Below are positions 22,939 to 30,765 of a DNA stretch of 64,000 bases, one piece after another. Source of the stretch: Spirochaetota bacterium (GTDB taxonomy: Bacteria; Spirochaetota; UBA12135; COTS27; JAFLEE01); contig JAFLEE010000017.1 in assembly GCA_017302015.1 (NCBI GenBank), positions 1 through 64,000 of the forward strand, in the 5' to 3' direction. The position numbers were made by a program, and so were the translations under genes. Each line of letters begins with the position of its first letter. The stretch's first letter is position 1. The notes under the pieces were generated by a model, which did no database searches, had not been told where the DNA came from, and saw nothing but the letters and a program-made list of their open reading frames with translations.

Positions 22939-23604
22939 TTACCTTTTCCCGCCGGGCGTGGCCCCCGTGGACCCGCCCGAGGAGGCGCCGCCGCTGCCTT
23001 TATGGCCGCTGTCCACGCAACCGGTGCGGGATTGCTGGCGGGTCTGGGTTTGGGCCTGGGTTTTTCCGTCGGCGTTCTCCTTCGATCGCTCGCGCGCGCG
23101 GGCTTGTTCCGCGCTTTCGCGACTCGAGCGGGCTTGTTCCTGCACCATAGCGCGGGTGCGGGTTTTGAGGGCATCGGAGCTCGATCCCGCCGCGCCTCTG
23201 ATGGTTTCGCGGGTGGCGTTGGCGCCTGCCTGCATCAGCATGCTTCGGGCGTCTTTCTTGGCCCAGCCCTCGCGCACGGCCTCGCGGTACTGGTTGCGGA
23301 CCTCTTCGGACAATGCCGCCGCGGTCTCGGGGGACCCGCCGTTTTTAAGGCAGGTGGCCACGGCCTCAGCGACGAGCGCGGTCTCTTCGGCGTTGGCACC
23401 GGCCTTCACCTCGGTGCGTAGGCATTCCATGAGGCGTGTTTTCTCGCCCTCTTTGACCTGTACGCGCGAGCGCACCTGGTTCATGACTTGCCCGAGTTCG
23501 CCCTCGCCGATATTGCTTTGGGCGATGATGAGACCCGGGAAGGAAGCGAGGAGCGCGCCGGCGAGGAGCGCTCGAATGGGGATCAGCGTCAAAGTGTGTT
23601 TCAT
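22939..23604 (-). CDS. secreted helical low-complexity protein
   Basis: This 221-residue protein has a signal peptide ending near LIIAQS, then a helical region with regularly spaced cysteines (MECLRTEV, ATCLKNGG). The C-terminal third is a Gln/Arg/Ser-rich coiled segment (RSSRESAEQARARERSKE) with a Gly/Ser tail. No family is recognised. It lies 95 bases after an ECF sigma gene on the same strand and is the best candidate for a target of that sigma factor. Confidence 0.65.
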   Translation of the reverse strand: MKHTLTLIPIRALLAGALLASFPGLIIAQSNIGEGELGQVMNQVRSRVQVKEGEKTRLMECLRTEVKAGANAEETALVAEAVATCLKNGGSPETAAALSEEVRNQYREAVREGWAKKDARSMLMQAGANATRETIRGAAGSSSDALKTRTRAMVQEQARSSRESAEQARARERSKENADGKTQAQTQTRQQSRTGCVDSGHKGSGGASSGGSTGATPGGKR

Positions 23605-23698
23605 GGCACACCTCCTTTGGGAGAAACGTTTTCGGCGCCTCGTGCGCCCGGTCTCTCTCGGCGGCCTTCCTGGTCGCTTGTTTCTTTATACCGCGTCG

Positions 23699-24253
23699 TC
23701 ATGGGGAAGTTTCAAGTTTCCGGCGAAGGGCCTCCTTCGCGCGGAAGAGGTGGGTTTTAACGGTGCCGAGGGGGAGGCCGAGTTCCCTCGAGATGGCCTC
23801 GTAACTCGCGCGCTCATAATAACAGAGTAGCAGGATGCGCCGCTGGCTTTCGGGAAGGGCGCCCATGGCCCGGTGCAGCCTTTCTTGGCGACTCGCCTCG
23901 TCGTGGGCGTCGCCCGAGTCGGTGTCCCGAACATCGGGGATCTTCTCCGCATCCCCATGGCCGAAACCGAAGAGCCCCCTCAAGCGAATTTTCAAGCGAC
24001 GCGTGCGGATGCAATTGAGGGTGATCGTGCAGAGCCAGTTTTTGAAGGATCGACCGGCCTGGTATCGGGCGATCGCTCGGAAGGCACGCAGGAAGACCTC
24101 TTGGAAGAGGTCATCCGCATCCTCGCCGCGGATGCCGCTCCTGAGGATGAGGGTATAGACGTAGCCGCGATACGCTTGGACGACGGGGGTGAAGGCATCC
24201 CCGTGCCCCGCTTTCGCGCGCGCGATGGCTTCCTCTTCCTGATGGGGGTCCAT
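23699..24253 (-). CDS. ECF-type RNA polymerase sigma factor
   Basis: From ATG 24253 the protein has 184 residues: region 2 (VQAYRGYVYTLILRSGI, EDADDLFQEVFLRAFRAI, SFKNWLCTITLNCIR) and region 4 (LPESQRRILLLCYYERASYE, ELGLPLGTVKTHLFRAKEAL). A TTG at 24289 would overlap the upstream stop by four bases and is an alternative start. It is encoded just after a membrane-anchored CBM48 protein that may control it. Confidence 0.88.
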   Translation of the reverse strand: MDPHQEEEAIARAKAGHGDAFTPVVQAYRGYVYTLILRSGIRGEDADDLFQEVFLRAFRAIARYQAGRSFKNWLCTITLNCIRTRRLKIRLRGLFGFGHGDAEKIPDVRDTDSGDAHDEASRQERLHRAMGALPESQRRILLLCYYERASYEAISRELGLPLGTVKTHLFRAKEALRRKLETSP

Positions 24254-24285
24254 CCCCGGCGGGGATCTGGGGTCGGGCGGGATGC

Positions 24286-24768
24286 TCAAATTTTGATCAC
24301 CGAATTGATATGGCCGTACCCGTCGTCGACCCGCATGGTTGCGTTGGGGTCTGGGACCATCTCTTTCCCGTCGAGGAGGAACAAATAGCGGTAACGCCCG
24401 TGGGGCGGGATCTTCACGCGGACTTCCCACTCGCCGAGGCTCCCCATGGATTTCATGGGCACCGGTTTCCATTGGGTGAAATCGCCCATGAGGGCGACCT
24501 GGCCCATGCCCGGCGCTTGCAGGCTGAAACGGATTTCGGTCAAGGCGGCCGACTCCGAGGGACGCGAGGCTCTCCCGAACCAAATTCCGGCGCCGAAGGC
24601 CAAGAACACCAGGCACGCGGTAGTTGCGGCGAGGAGCCAGGGGGCCCTTGGTGCGAAAAGGTTTTTTCGGCCCTCCAAGCCACGCAGGCGTCGCAGGGTG
24701 CTTTGCACCAGGGCGGGCCGGGGCTCGAATTCGTGGGAGAGGAGGGCTTCCAGGTCTTCTGGCTTCAT
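24286..24768 (-). CDS. membrane-anchored CBM48/AMPK-type glycogen-binding protein
   Basis: This 160-residue protein has a cytoplasmic N-terminus of about 40 residues, one membrane segment (PWLLAATTACLVFLAFGAGI) and an external early-set domain with VALMGDFTQWKPVPM, GEWEVRVKIPPHGRYRYLFL and DGKEMVPDPNAT. This is the isoamylase N-terminal/AMPK glycogen-binding fold. AAAGGGG before ATG 24768 sets the start. In this position, ahead of an ECF sigma gene, it is probably the anti-sigma or sensor partner, which is inference from order and topology. Confidence 0.78.
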   Translation of the reverse strand: MKPEDLEALLSHEFEPRPALVQSTLRRLRGLEGRKNLFAPRAPWLLAATTACLVFLAFGAGIWFGRASRPSESAALTEIRFSLQAPGMGQVALMGDFTQWKPVPMKSMGSLGEWEVRVKIPPHGRYRYLFLLDGKEMVPDPNATMRVDDGYGHINSVIKI

Positions 24769-25057
24769 GGGGTCCCCTTTGCCCCATTTACCAGCGGGGA
24801 AAGGAAAAGTTTCATCCAATTCCAAAATCTTTAAAAAAGCGACAAAACGGGTCTATAATAAATGGAGAGTCGTCTGAGGCCGGTAAAATTTCTTGATTTT
24901 CCCATCCCGTTCGGCCCTCGTGGTCTCGACGTGGGCCGATAGGCCGGAATACCGATCGAACAAGGCCTCTCGGCCGAATCCGTCGCATGCGGGCCGATCC
25001 GGACGCGCCCCCAAAAAAAGAAAAAAATCAGACATCAGGGTTCCCCTTTGGCTAAAA
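24769..25057. other. divergent intergenic region
   Basis: This stretch separates the minus-strand CBM48/ECF unit from the plus-strand ArsR/Hdr operon. It contains AT-rich tracts near 24830-24870 that may hold the minus-strand promoter, and a GC-rich middle without a convincing gene. A 60-codon minus frame inside it lacks a ribosome site and family features. Confidence 0.4.
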
Positions 25058-25100
25058 GTTTAGTATAATCTAAACATGATCTGTTTAGGAAAGGCTAAAC
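25058..25100 (+). promoter_or_regulatory. tandem ArsR operators over -10 box and ribosome site
   Basis: Two perfect palindromes with identical arms, GTTTAG-N6-CTAAAC, lie at 25058-25075 and 25083-25100, 25 bases apart centre to centre. The loop of the first is TATAAT, a consensus -10 box (25064-25069). The loop of the second is GAAAGG, which with the preceding G forms the ribosome site for the ATG at 25102. A bound repressor would block both promoter opening and the early transcribed region. Confidence 0.88.
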
Positions 25101-25101
25101 A

Positions 25102-25485
25102 ATGAGCCCGGCGCCCGGTGCCCGCGGCCAAGGCCTCGTCGTCCCCCGCGAGGCGGTGGCCATTTCCCGCATCCTGGGGGCCCTGCGCCACCCCATTCGG
25201 CTCATGATGGTGTGCGAACTGCTCGACGGCGAGCGCTGCGCCGGCGACCTGACGGAACGTTACGGCACCACCAAGGGGAATATCTCGCAGCACTTGACGG
25301 CCCTCATCGGCCAGAAAATCGTGCTGCGCGAACGCCGGGCCAATCGCAATTATTACCACATCGCCGACAGCCGCATCGAGTCGGTCATCCGGCTCCTCAA
25401 GAAGCAGTACTGCCCCAGTGGGCCGACGCTTCCCGCTTCGGCGGCCCCCAAGTCCCGCCTTCGGGCCCCCAAAACGCGCCTTTAA
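25102..25485 (+). CDS. persulfide-sensor-type ArsR regulator
   Basis: This 127-residue winged-helix repressor has ILGALRHPIRLMMVCELL and the recognition segment TTKGNISQHLTALIGQKIV. Cysteines are at 38, 46 and 104. The 66-residue spacing of Cys38 and Cys104 equals that of the reactive pairs in the sulfide/persulfide sensors SqrR (41/107), BigR (42/108) and sHdrR (50/116), and the sequence contexts also correspond. It heads a sulfur-relay/Hdr operon and has two tandem operators. A role as persulfide-responsive repressor of this operon is strongly suggested. Confidence 0.82.
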   Translation: MSPAPGARGQGLVVPREAVAISRILGALRHPIRLMMVCELLDGERCAGDLTERYGTTKGNISQHLTALIGQKIVLRERRANRNYYHIADSRIESVIRLLKKQYCPSGPTLPASAAPKSRLRAPKTRL

Positions 25486-25500
25486 AACTAGGAGTGAAAC

Positions 25501-25749
25501 ATGGCCAACCTGAATGAAGTGAAACCCGCCCACAGCGTCGACGCCCGCGCGATGGCCTGCCCCGGCCCGCTCCTCGAGGCGAAGAAGGCCATCGGCAGCG
25601 TGCCGGTGGGCCAAGTGCTCGAGATCATGTCCGGCGACAAGGGTAGCCGGGAAGATATCCCTGCCTGGTGCAAAAAGATCGGGCACGAGTACCTGGGCGT
25701 GCTCGAGCGCGACGGCTACGATAGCCTGTTCGTCACGCGCAAGAAATAG
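25501..25749 (+). CDS. tusA: TusA-family sulfur carrier
   Basis: This 82-residue protein has the TusA signature MACPGPLLEAKKAI with the persulfide-carrying Cys20, and the fold pattern VGQVLEIMSGDKGSREDIPAWCKKIGHEYL. The second cysteine, Cys57, is common in TusA relatives of sulfur-metabolising organisms. TAGGAG precedes the ATG, 15 bases after the ArsR stop. It should carry sulfane sulfur in the cytoplasm between the DsrE-like protein of this operon and the Hdr-like complex. Confidence 0.9.
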   Translation: MANLNEVKPAHSVDARAMACPGPLLEAKKAIGSVPVGQVLEIMSGDKGSREDIPAWCKKIGHEYLGVLERDGYDSLFVTRKK

Positions 25750-25852
25750 GGATCCGATCTCCCCGGGCGCGCGGCATGCCGCGCCTAGGGAGTCGGCTTC
25801 GGGAGTCGGCGGGCACTGCCCCCGCGCCCGCGGAGGCAGCAAGGAGTAAGGG

Positions 25853-26263
25853 ATGGAACACGCGACGTCGTTGGGGGACAAGCCCCCGAAAATACTCATC
25901 ATCACCACCATCGCTTCCAGTTATACCGGGGCGAATACGGTGGGGCAGGCGCGGGCCCAGTATGCGCCCAACACCTACATCCTGCGGGTGCCCGATCCGG
26001 TCATGTTCCCGGAAGATTTCTACCTGCGCTGCTTCGACAAGGGCTTCGCGGGCATCATCATCATGTCGAGCGGGAGCGATTGCCCCTATGAGGGCGCCTA
26101 CGGCCGGCTGTCGGCCCGCGTGGGACGCACCTACCTGAAGATGAAGGAGAAGGGGATCCCCACGACCCGTCTCAAACTCACCACCGTGTGCACGGTGTGC
26201 AAACACGCCTTCCTCAAGGAGATCGACGACATGCAGAACCACCTGAAGGAGAAGGCGGCATGA
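25853..26263 (+). CDS. MvhD/FlpD-like iron-sulfur subunit
   Basis: This 136-residue protein matches the hydrogenase iron-sulfur (MvhD/FlpD) fold: YILRVPDPVMFPEDFYLRCF, the loop GFAGIIIMSSGSDCPYEGAYG, VGRTYLKMKEKGI and the pair TVCTVCKHAF. Four cysteines (60, 77, 113, 116) could hold a [2Fe-2S] cluster. In QmoB this domain is fused to an HdrA-like flavoprotein; here it is a separate gene, overlapping hdrA by four bases. AAGGAG precedes the ATG. It probably passes electrons to or from the adjacent HdrA subunits. Confidence 0.8.
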   Translation: MEHATSLGDKPPKILIITTIASSYTGANTVGQARAQYAPNTYILRVPDPVMFPEDFYLRCFDKGFAGIIIMSSGSDCPYEGAYGRLSARVGRTYLKMKEKGIPTTRLKLTTVCTVCKHAFLKEIDDMQNHLKEKAA

Positions 26264-27561
26264 AAGCGCACACCCTCGTCATCGGGGCCGGTATCGCCGG
26301 GCTCCAGGCCGCCCTCGATCTGGCGGAACAGGGCCGCCAGGTCGTCCTGGTCGAGAAGAACCCCAGCATCGGCGGGCGCATGATCAGCCTTTCCAAGGTC
26401 TATCCGACCCTCGACTGCGCCAGCTGCATCACGACCCCGCGCATGGCCTCCGTGGCGCACCATCCCCTCATCCACACCCTGACCTACACCGAGGTACTGG
26501 GCGTCGCGAAGAACGAGGACGGCACTTTCCGCGCCCATCTGCGCAAGAAGCCCCGCTACATCGAGGAAGACAAGTGCATCGGATGCAAGCGGTGCGAGGA
26601 AGTCTGCCCGGTCTACATTCGGGATGATTTCGAGCACCAACTCGGGGCCAAGAAGGCGATTTCCATCCCGTTCACCAACGCCATCCCCCAATTCCCGGTC
26701 CTCGAACCGCAGTCGTGCACCTGGTGCGGCGCCTGCGCGAACGCTTGCCCGGTGGATTGCATCGATTTCACCCAGGAATCCCGGGACCTCTTCGTCGAGG
26801 TCGATGCGGTGCTCCTGGCCACGGGCTTTCAGCTCACGCCCATCGATGCCAAGGCCCAATACGGCGGCGGGAAACTCCGGAACGTGATCAGCTCCCTCCA
26901 GGGCGAGCGCCTCCTCGCGCCCCACGGGCCCTACGGCCGGGTGCTGCGGCCCTCCGACGGGAAGGTGCCCGACTCGATCGCGTTCGTGCAATGCGCCGGG
27001 AGCCGGGATGCGAGCCTCGGCGTTCCCTATTGCAGCCGCGTCTGCTGCATGTACGCCATCAAGCAGGCCATGCTCCTTTCCGGTTCGCTCCCCACCGCCG
27101 ACATCACGATCTACTATATGGATATCCGGGCTTTCGGAAAGGGCTACGAGGCCTTCTACCAGAACGCGAAGGCCATGGGCATCAACTTCGTCAAGGCCAA
27201 GGTCGGCCGCATCCGCGAGATCGAGGACGGCAACCTCGCCCTGCGCATCGAGCGCCAGGAAGGCACGGCCCAACCTGAAGAGGCCCAGCACGACCTCGTG
27301 ATCCTCTCCCTCGGGCTCACGCCCCAGTGGAACCCCGGGCAATTGGCTTGGGAGGTGAAGACGGCCTCGGACGGGTTCGTCGCGACCCCCGGGGCCCCGT
27401 TGGACCCCGCCGCGACCACGCAAGACGGGGTGTTCGCCTGCGGCACCGCCACCGGGCCCAAGGATATCGTCGACAGCATCATGGAAGCGGGGAACGCCGC
27501 GACCGAGGTGGGGAAGCGCCTGGAGATTAGGGCCCCGATGGTTCCCGGAGGTGCGTCATGA
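26260..27561 (+). CDS. HdrA/QmoA-like flavoprotein with inserted ferredoxin clusters
   Basis: This 433-residue protein has a FAD-binding start (VIGAGIAGLQAALDLAE, EKNPSIGGRM), the HdrA Cys pair DCASC (53/56), and an inserted two-cluster ferredoxin (CIGCKRCEEVCP at 106-117 and CTWCGACANACP at 153-164). The HdrA-type FVQCAGSRD and YCSRVCCMYAIKQA motifs follow. It lacks the long N-terminal domain of full HdrA. The ATGA overlaps on both sides show tight coupling with the MvhD-like and second HdrA genes. It is a cytoplasmic electron-transfer flavoprotein of the Hdr/Qmo family. Confidence 0.88.
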   Translation: MKAHTLVIGAGIAGLQAALDLAEQGRQVVLVEKNPSIGGRMISLSKVYPTLDCASCITTPRMASVAHHPLIHTLTYTEVLGVAKNEDGTFRAHLRKKPRYIEEDKCIGCKRCEEVCPVYIRDDFEHQLGAKKAISIPFTNAIPQFPVLEPQSCTWCGACANACPVDCIDFTQESRDLFVEVDAVLLATGFQLTPIDAKAQYGGGKLRNVISSLQGERLLAPHGPYGRVLRPSDGKVPDSIAFVQCAGSRDASLGVPYCSRVCCMYAIKQAMLLSGSLPTADITIYYMDIRAFGKGYEAFYQNAKAMGINFVKAKVGRIREIEDGNLALRIERQEGTAQPEEAQHDLVILSLGLTPQWNPGQLAWEVKTASDGFVATPGAPLDPAATTQDGVFACGTATGPKDIVDSIMEAGNAATEVGKRLEIRAPMVPGGAS

Positions 27562-29294
27562 GCGGCGCGATGGACGAAGCCAAGGTCGGCGTCTACGTCT
27601 GCCATTGCGGCGGGAACATCAGCGATGTGGTGGACGTGAAGGCGGTGGCCGCCGAACTGGGCAAGCATCCCCAGGTGGCGATCTCCAAGGAGTTCGCCTT
27701 CATGTGCTCCGACGCCGGGCAGAAGCTCGTCATCGAGGACATCAAGAGCGGCAAGATCAACCGGGTGGTGGTGGCGGCCTGCAGCCCCGCGCTCCATGAA
27801 CTCACGTTCCGCAAGGCCCTCCAGAGGGCCGACTTGAACCCCTACCTCTACGAGCACGTGAACATCCGGGAGCAGGTGAGTTGGGTGCACAAGGGCGACC
27901 ACGATGCGGCCACGCGAAAGGCGACGAGCCTCACCCGGGCCGGCGTGGAGAAGATCCTGCGCCAGGACCGCCTGGAATCCATCCATGTCGGCGCCGCCAA
28001 GCGGGTGCTCATCGTCGGCGGGGGCCCCGCCGGGCTCAAGGCCGCCCTCGATTCGGCCGCCCGGGGCCTCAAGGTCACCCTGGTGGAAAAATCCGGCCGC
28101 CTCGGCGGCCACCTCCACGAGTTCGACACCGTCTACCCCGGGGGCCAATCGGCCTCGGAGCTCCTCGGAAAACTCCTGTCGGCGGTGTCGGCGAATCCGG
28201 CCATCACCGTCGTGCTGGGGGCCGAGGTCAAGACGTGGGACGGGTTCGTGGGCAATTTCAAGGCCGTCCTCTCCACCGGCGATGCGGTGAACGCGGGGGC
28301 GGTCATCATGGCCACCGGGTACCGCCATACGGCCCCGAGCGCCGGAGAATACCGATTCGGGAAGGACGACCGGGTCATCACGCTTCCCGCGCTCATCGAG
28401 CAGATGAAAGCGGCGCCGCGCGGGCCACTGACCCGGGGCGGTCGGGCCGTGCGATCGGTGGCCTTCATCCACTGCGTGGGCAGCCGGCAGATCGAGGGCG
28501 TCCATGCGCCGCAGGAGGACGGGAAGGTCAATGATTATTGCAGCCGGGTTTGCTGCACCGCGGCCCTCCACACGATCAACGCCCTCAAGGAGCGCCAGAG
28601 CGACCTCGCGATCTACGATCTCTACCGAGATATCCGCACCTACGGGCGCGGGCACGAGGCGATCTACGAGCAGGCCTCGAAAAACGGCGTGCTCTTTTTC
28701 CGGTTCACGGAGGAGGCCCAGCCCGAGATCCGCGAAAGCAGCGTGGTGGTGAAGGATGTGCTCACCTGGAACCAGGAGGTCGAACTTCCCGCCGACCTCG
28801 TGGTGCTGGTCACCGGGGTCAAGCCCGGCGAGGTGGCGGAACTCACCGCGATGATGAAACTCCCCACGGGGAGCGACCGCTTCCTGCAGGAGGCCCACCC
28901 CAAACTGCGCCCCGTGGAGGTCGCCAATAACGGCTTCTTCCTGGCCGGCGCCTGCCAGGCGCCCATGGACCTCGTGGAGAGCGCGGCGGCCGCGGGGGCC
29001 GCGGCCTCGAAGGTGGCGGCCGTGCTCTCGAAGGATTTCATCACCCTCGACCCCTACGTGGCCCGGGTGGACGCAGAGAAGTGCACCGGGTGCGAGGCGT
29101 GCCTGCCCGAATGCGCCTATACGGGCGCCCTCTTCATGAACGGTTCGAAGAAGGCCGAGGTGAACGCGGCGCTGTGCAAGGGCTGCGGCGCCTGCGTGGC
29201 GGTGTGCGAACCGCGCGCCCTGGACCTCGCGGGTTGGTCCCTGGACCAGATGGAAGCGATGGTGGACGCGATGGCGTCGGAGGTGGCCCCGTGA
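27558..29294 (+). CDS. hdrA: HdrA-type flavoprotein
   Basis: This 578-residue protein has the full HdrA order: N-terminal domain (GVYVCHCGGNISDVVDV, VAACSPALHELTFRKAL), FAD domain (RVLIVGGGPAGLKAALD), the cluster motif FIHCVGSRQ with YCSRVCCTAALH, and a C-terminal ferredoxin with CTGCEACLPEC and CKGCGACVAVCEP. QmoB-type proteins carry a C-terminal MvhD domain; this one does not, but the domain is encoded separately two genes upstream. It overlaps its neighbours at both ends (ATGA and GTGA). No HdrB with CCG domains is in the operon, so heterodisulfide reduction in the classical sense is unlikely. Confidence 0.9.
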   Translation: MSGAMDEAKVGVYVCHCGGNISDVVDVKAVAAELGKHPQVAISKEFAFMCSDAGQKLVIEDIKSGKINRVVVAACSPALHELTFRKALQRADLNPYLYEHVNIREQVSWVHKGDHDAATRKATSLTRAGVEKILRQDRLESIHVGAAKRVLIVGGGPAGLKAALDSAARGLKVTLVEKSGRLGGHLHEFDTVYPGGQSASELLGKLLSAVSANPAITVVLGAEVKTWDGFVGNFKAVLSTGDAVNAGAVIMATGYRHTAPSAGEYRFGKDDRVITLPALIEQMKAAPRGPLTRGGRAVRSVAFIHCVGSRQIEGVHAPQEDGKVNDYCSRVCCTAALHTINALKERQSDLAIYDLYRDIRTYGRGHEAIYEQASKNGVLFFRFTEEAQPEIRESSVVVKDVLTWNQEVELPADLVVLVTGVKPGEVAELTAMMKLPTGSDRFLQEAHPKLRPVEVANNGFFLAGACQAPMDLVESAAAAGAAASKVAAVLSKDFITLDPYVARVDAEKCTGCEACLPECAYTGALFMNGSKKAEVNAALCKGCGACVAVCEPRALDLAGWSLDQMEAMVDAMASEVAP

Positions 29295-29566
29295 GTCTCA
29301 GCGAATCGACGAAGGCGAAATTGAAGATCGCCAAGGAACGCCACGGCGTCTCCCCGGAGCTCCTGGCCCGGGTCAAGGAAACCAACCGGATCCACCGGGC
29401 GATCCTCGAGGCCGTCGCGACGGAGGCCAAGAGCGTGCCCGACATCGCCGCGGCGACGTCGCTACCCAGCGAGGTGGTGTTCTGGAACGTGAACGCCCTG
29501 CGCAAATACAACAAGCTCGTCGACGTGAAGAAATCGGGCGATTTCTGGCTCTACCAGAAGAAGTGA
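29291..29566 (+). CDS. small winged-helix-like protein
   Basis: This 91-residue cytoplasmic protein starts at a GTG that overlaps the hdrA stop (GTGA). It is helical, with a possible winged-helix segment (SVPDIAAATSLPSEVVFWNV, ALRKYNKLVDVKKSGDFWLY). Small proteins of this kind are known to sit inside hdr/qmo-type operons, but their role is not established. It could be a regulator or an accessory subunit. It has no cysteines. Confidence 0.6.
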   Translation: MSLSESTKAKLKIAKERHGVSPELLARVKETNRIHRAILEAVATEAKSVPDIAAATSLPSEVVFWNVNALRKYNKLVDVKKSGDFWLYQKK

Positions 29567-29572
29567 GGCGCC

Positions 29573-30718
29573 ATGGCCATCCAAATCGAACCCAATGTGC
29601 TCAAAGACCTGAAGGCCTACGGCGCGGGCGACGTGAGCGCCTGCTTCCATTGCGGCAATTGCACGGCCGTTTGCCCCTTGTCCGAAAACGGGGGATCGTT
29701 CCCGAGGCGTATGATCCGCTTGGGGCAGATCGGCGCGAAGCGGGAACTCTTGGCTTCGGCGGAACCCTGGTTGTGCTACGGCTGCGGCGAGTGCGCCCAG
29801 ACCTGCCCGCGGGAGGCGGAACCGGCGGAATACATGGCCAGCCTCCGGCGCTACCAGATCGCGCACCTCGATCCCACGGGCTTGGGGCGCCTGTGGTTCA
29901 AGGTCCCCGCGTTCGCCCTGATCCTGAGCCTCGCGCTCCTGGGCGTCCTCGGCGCGTTCCTCCTCACCGTGAAGGGGAGTCGCCTCTTTCCCCAGTGGCT
30001 CTTCGGGAATACCGTGGCCTATGAAACGATCCATACCGTCGGCATGGTGGTGGGGGGAGTCCTCCTCGCGCTCCTCCTCGGGAGCTTCGCGACGCTTGTG
30101 CGGAAATCGGGCCTCGTGCCCCTCCTCAAGGGCCGAAATCTCCTGGGCGCTTTGGCCTGGCTCGGGGGCGAACTCGTGACCATGAAGCGACACGGCGAGT
30201 GCGAGGCCCAATCGGCCATCCCCGTTCCCCGCCGGAAGAATCCCCGCGTGGTGCATTGGGCCATCATGTGGGGCTTCATCGCCCTGGGCGTCGCCACGGC
30301 CCTGGATTTCCTCTTCATCTACTTCATGGGCTGGACGATCGTGTGGCCGGCGCGGGTCCTCGGCACGGTCGGGGGGCTCGTGATGCTGCTGGGCGTCAGC
30401 GGGGCGATCCTGCGCCGCCTCACCGACCCGAAGGCGGGCACCCGGCGCACACGATTCGCCGATGCCTGGGTCCTCTTCTTTCTTTGGGTGCTGGCCGTCA
30501 CCGGATTCTGGCTCGAGATCGTCGTCACCTTGCGTACGAGCGGTCTCGTGCATGATTGGGTGCTCGTCATCCACGCGGCCATGGCCATGGAACTCGTGCT
30601 CCTCTTCGGCATGACCAAGATGGCCCACGTCCTCTACCGGCCCTTCATGCTGCTGAAGCACCGCCTGGAGCAGACCGCACCGATGGCCGAGACCGCCGCC
30701 TCCCCGTCCGTCCCCTGA
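29573..30718 (+). CDS. QmoC-like ferredoxin/cytochrome b membrane subunit
   Basis: This 381-residue protein has an N-terminal HdrC-type dicluster ferredoxin (CFHCGNCTAVCPL and CYGCGECAQTCPREAEPAEY). Six membrane helices follow from about residue 110 to 360, with histidines in ETIHTVG, VVHWAIM, VIHAAMA and KMAHVLY that could ligate b-type haems, as in NarI/DsrM/HdrE-type subunits. This HdrC-HdrE fusion is the QmoC plan. It should connect the cytoplasmic HdrA pair to the quinone pool. It lies six bases after the small winged-helix gene. Confidence 0.88.
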   Translation: MAIQIEPNVLKDLKAYGAGDVSACFHCGNCTAVCPLSENGGSFPRRMIRLGQIGAKRELLASAEPWLCYGCGECAQTCPREAEPAEYMASLRRYQIAHLDPTGLGRLWFKVPAFALILSLALLGVLGAFLLTVKGSRLFPQWLFGNTVAYETIHTVGMVVGGVLLALLLGSFATLVRKSGLVPLLKGRNLLGALAWLGGELVTMKRHGECEAQSAIPVPRRKNPRVVHWAIMWGFIALGVATALDFLFIYFMGWTIVWPARVLGTVGGLVMLLGVSGAILRRLTDPKAGTRRTRFADAWVLFFLWVLAVTGFWLEIVVTLRTSGLVHDWVLVIHAAMAMELVLLFGMTKMAHVLYRPFMLLKHRLEQTAPMAETAASPSVP

Positions 30719-30765
30719 TCGCCCCTCCCATCGTTCCCCCAACCCGAAAACAAAAGGAGCCCGCC

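Noticed and set aside
24853-25035. A 60-codon minus frame in the intergenic region before the Hdr operon.
   Set aside because: No ribosome site, no family features and composition unlike neighbouring genes.
25853-29294. Considered a classical HdrABC/Mvh electron-bifurcating complex.
   Set aside because: No HdrB with CCG domains and no hydrogenase large or small subunit genes are present; the membrane HdrC-HdrE fusion points to a Qmo-type complex.
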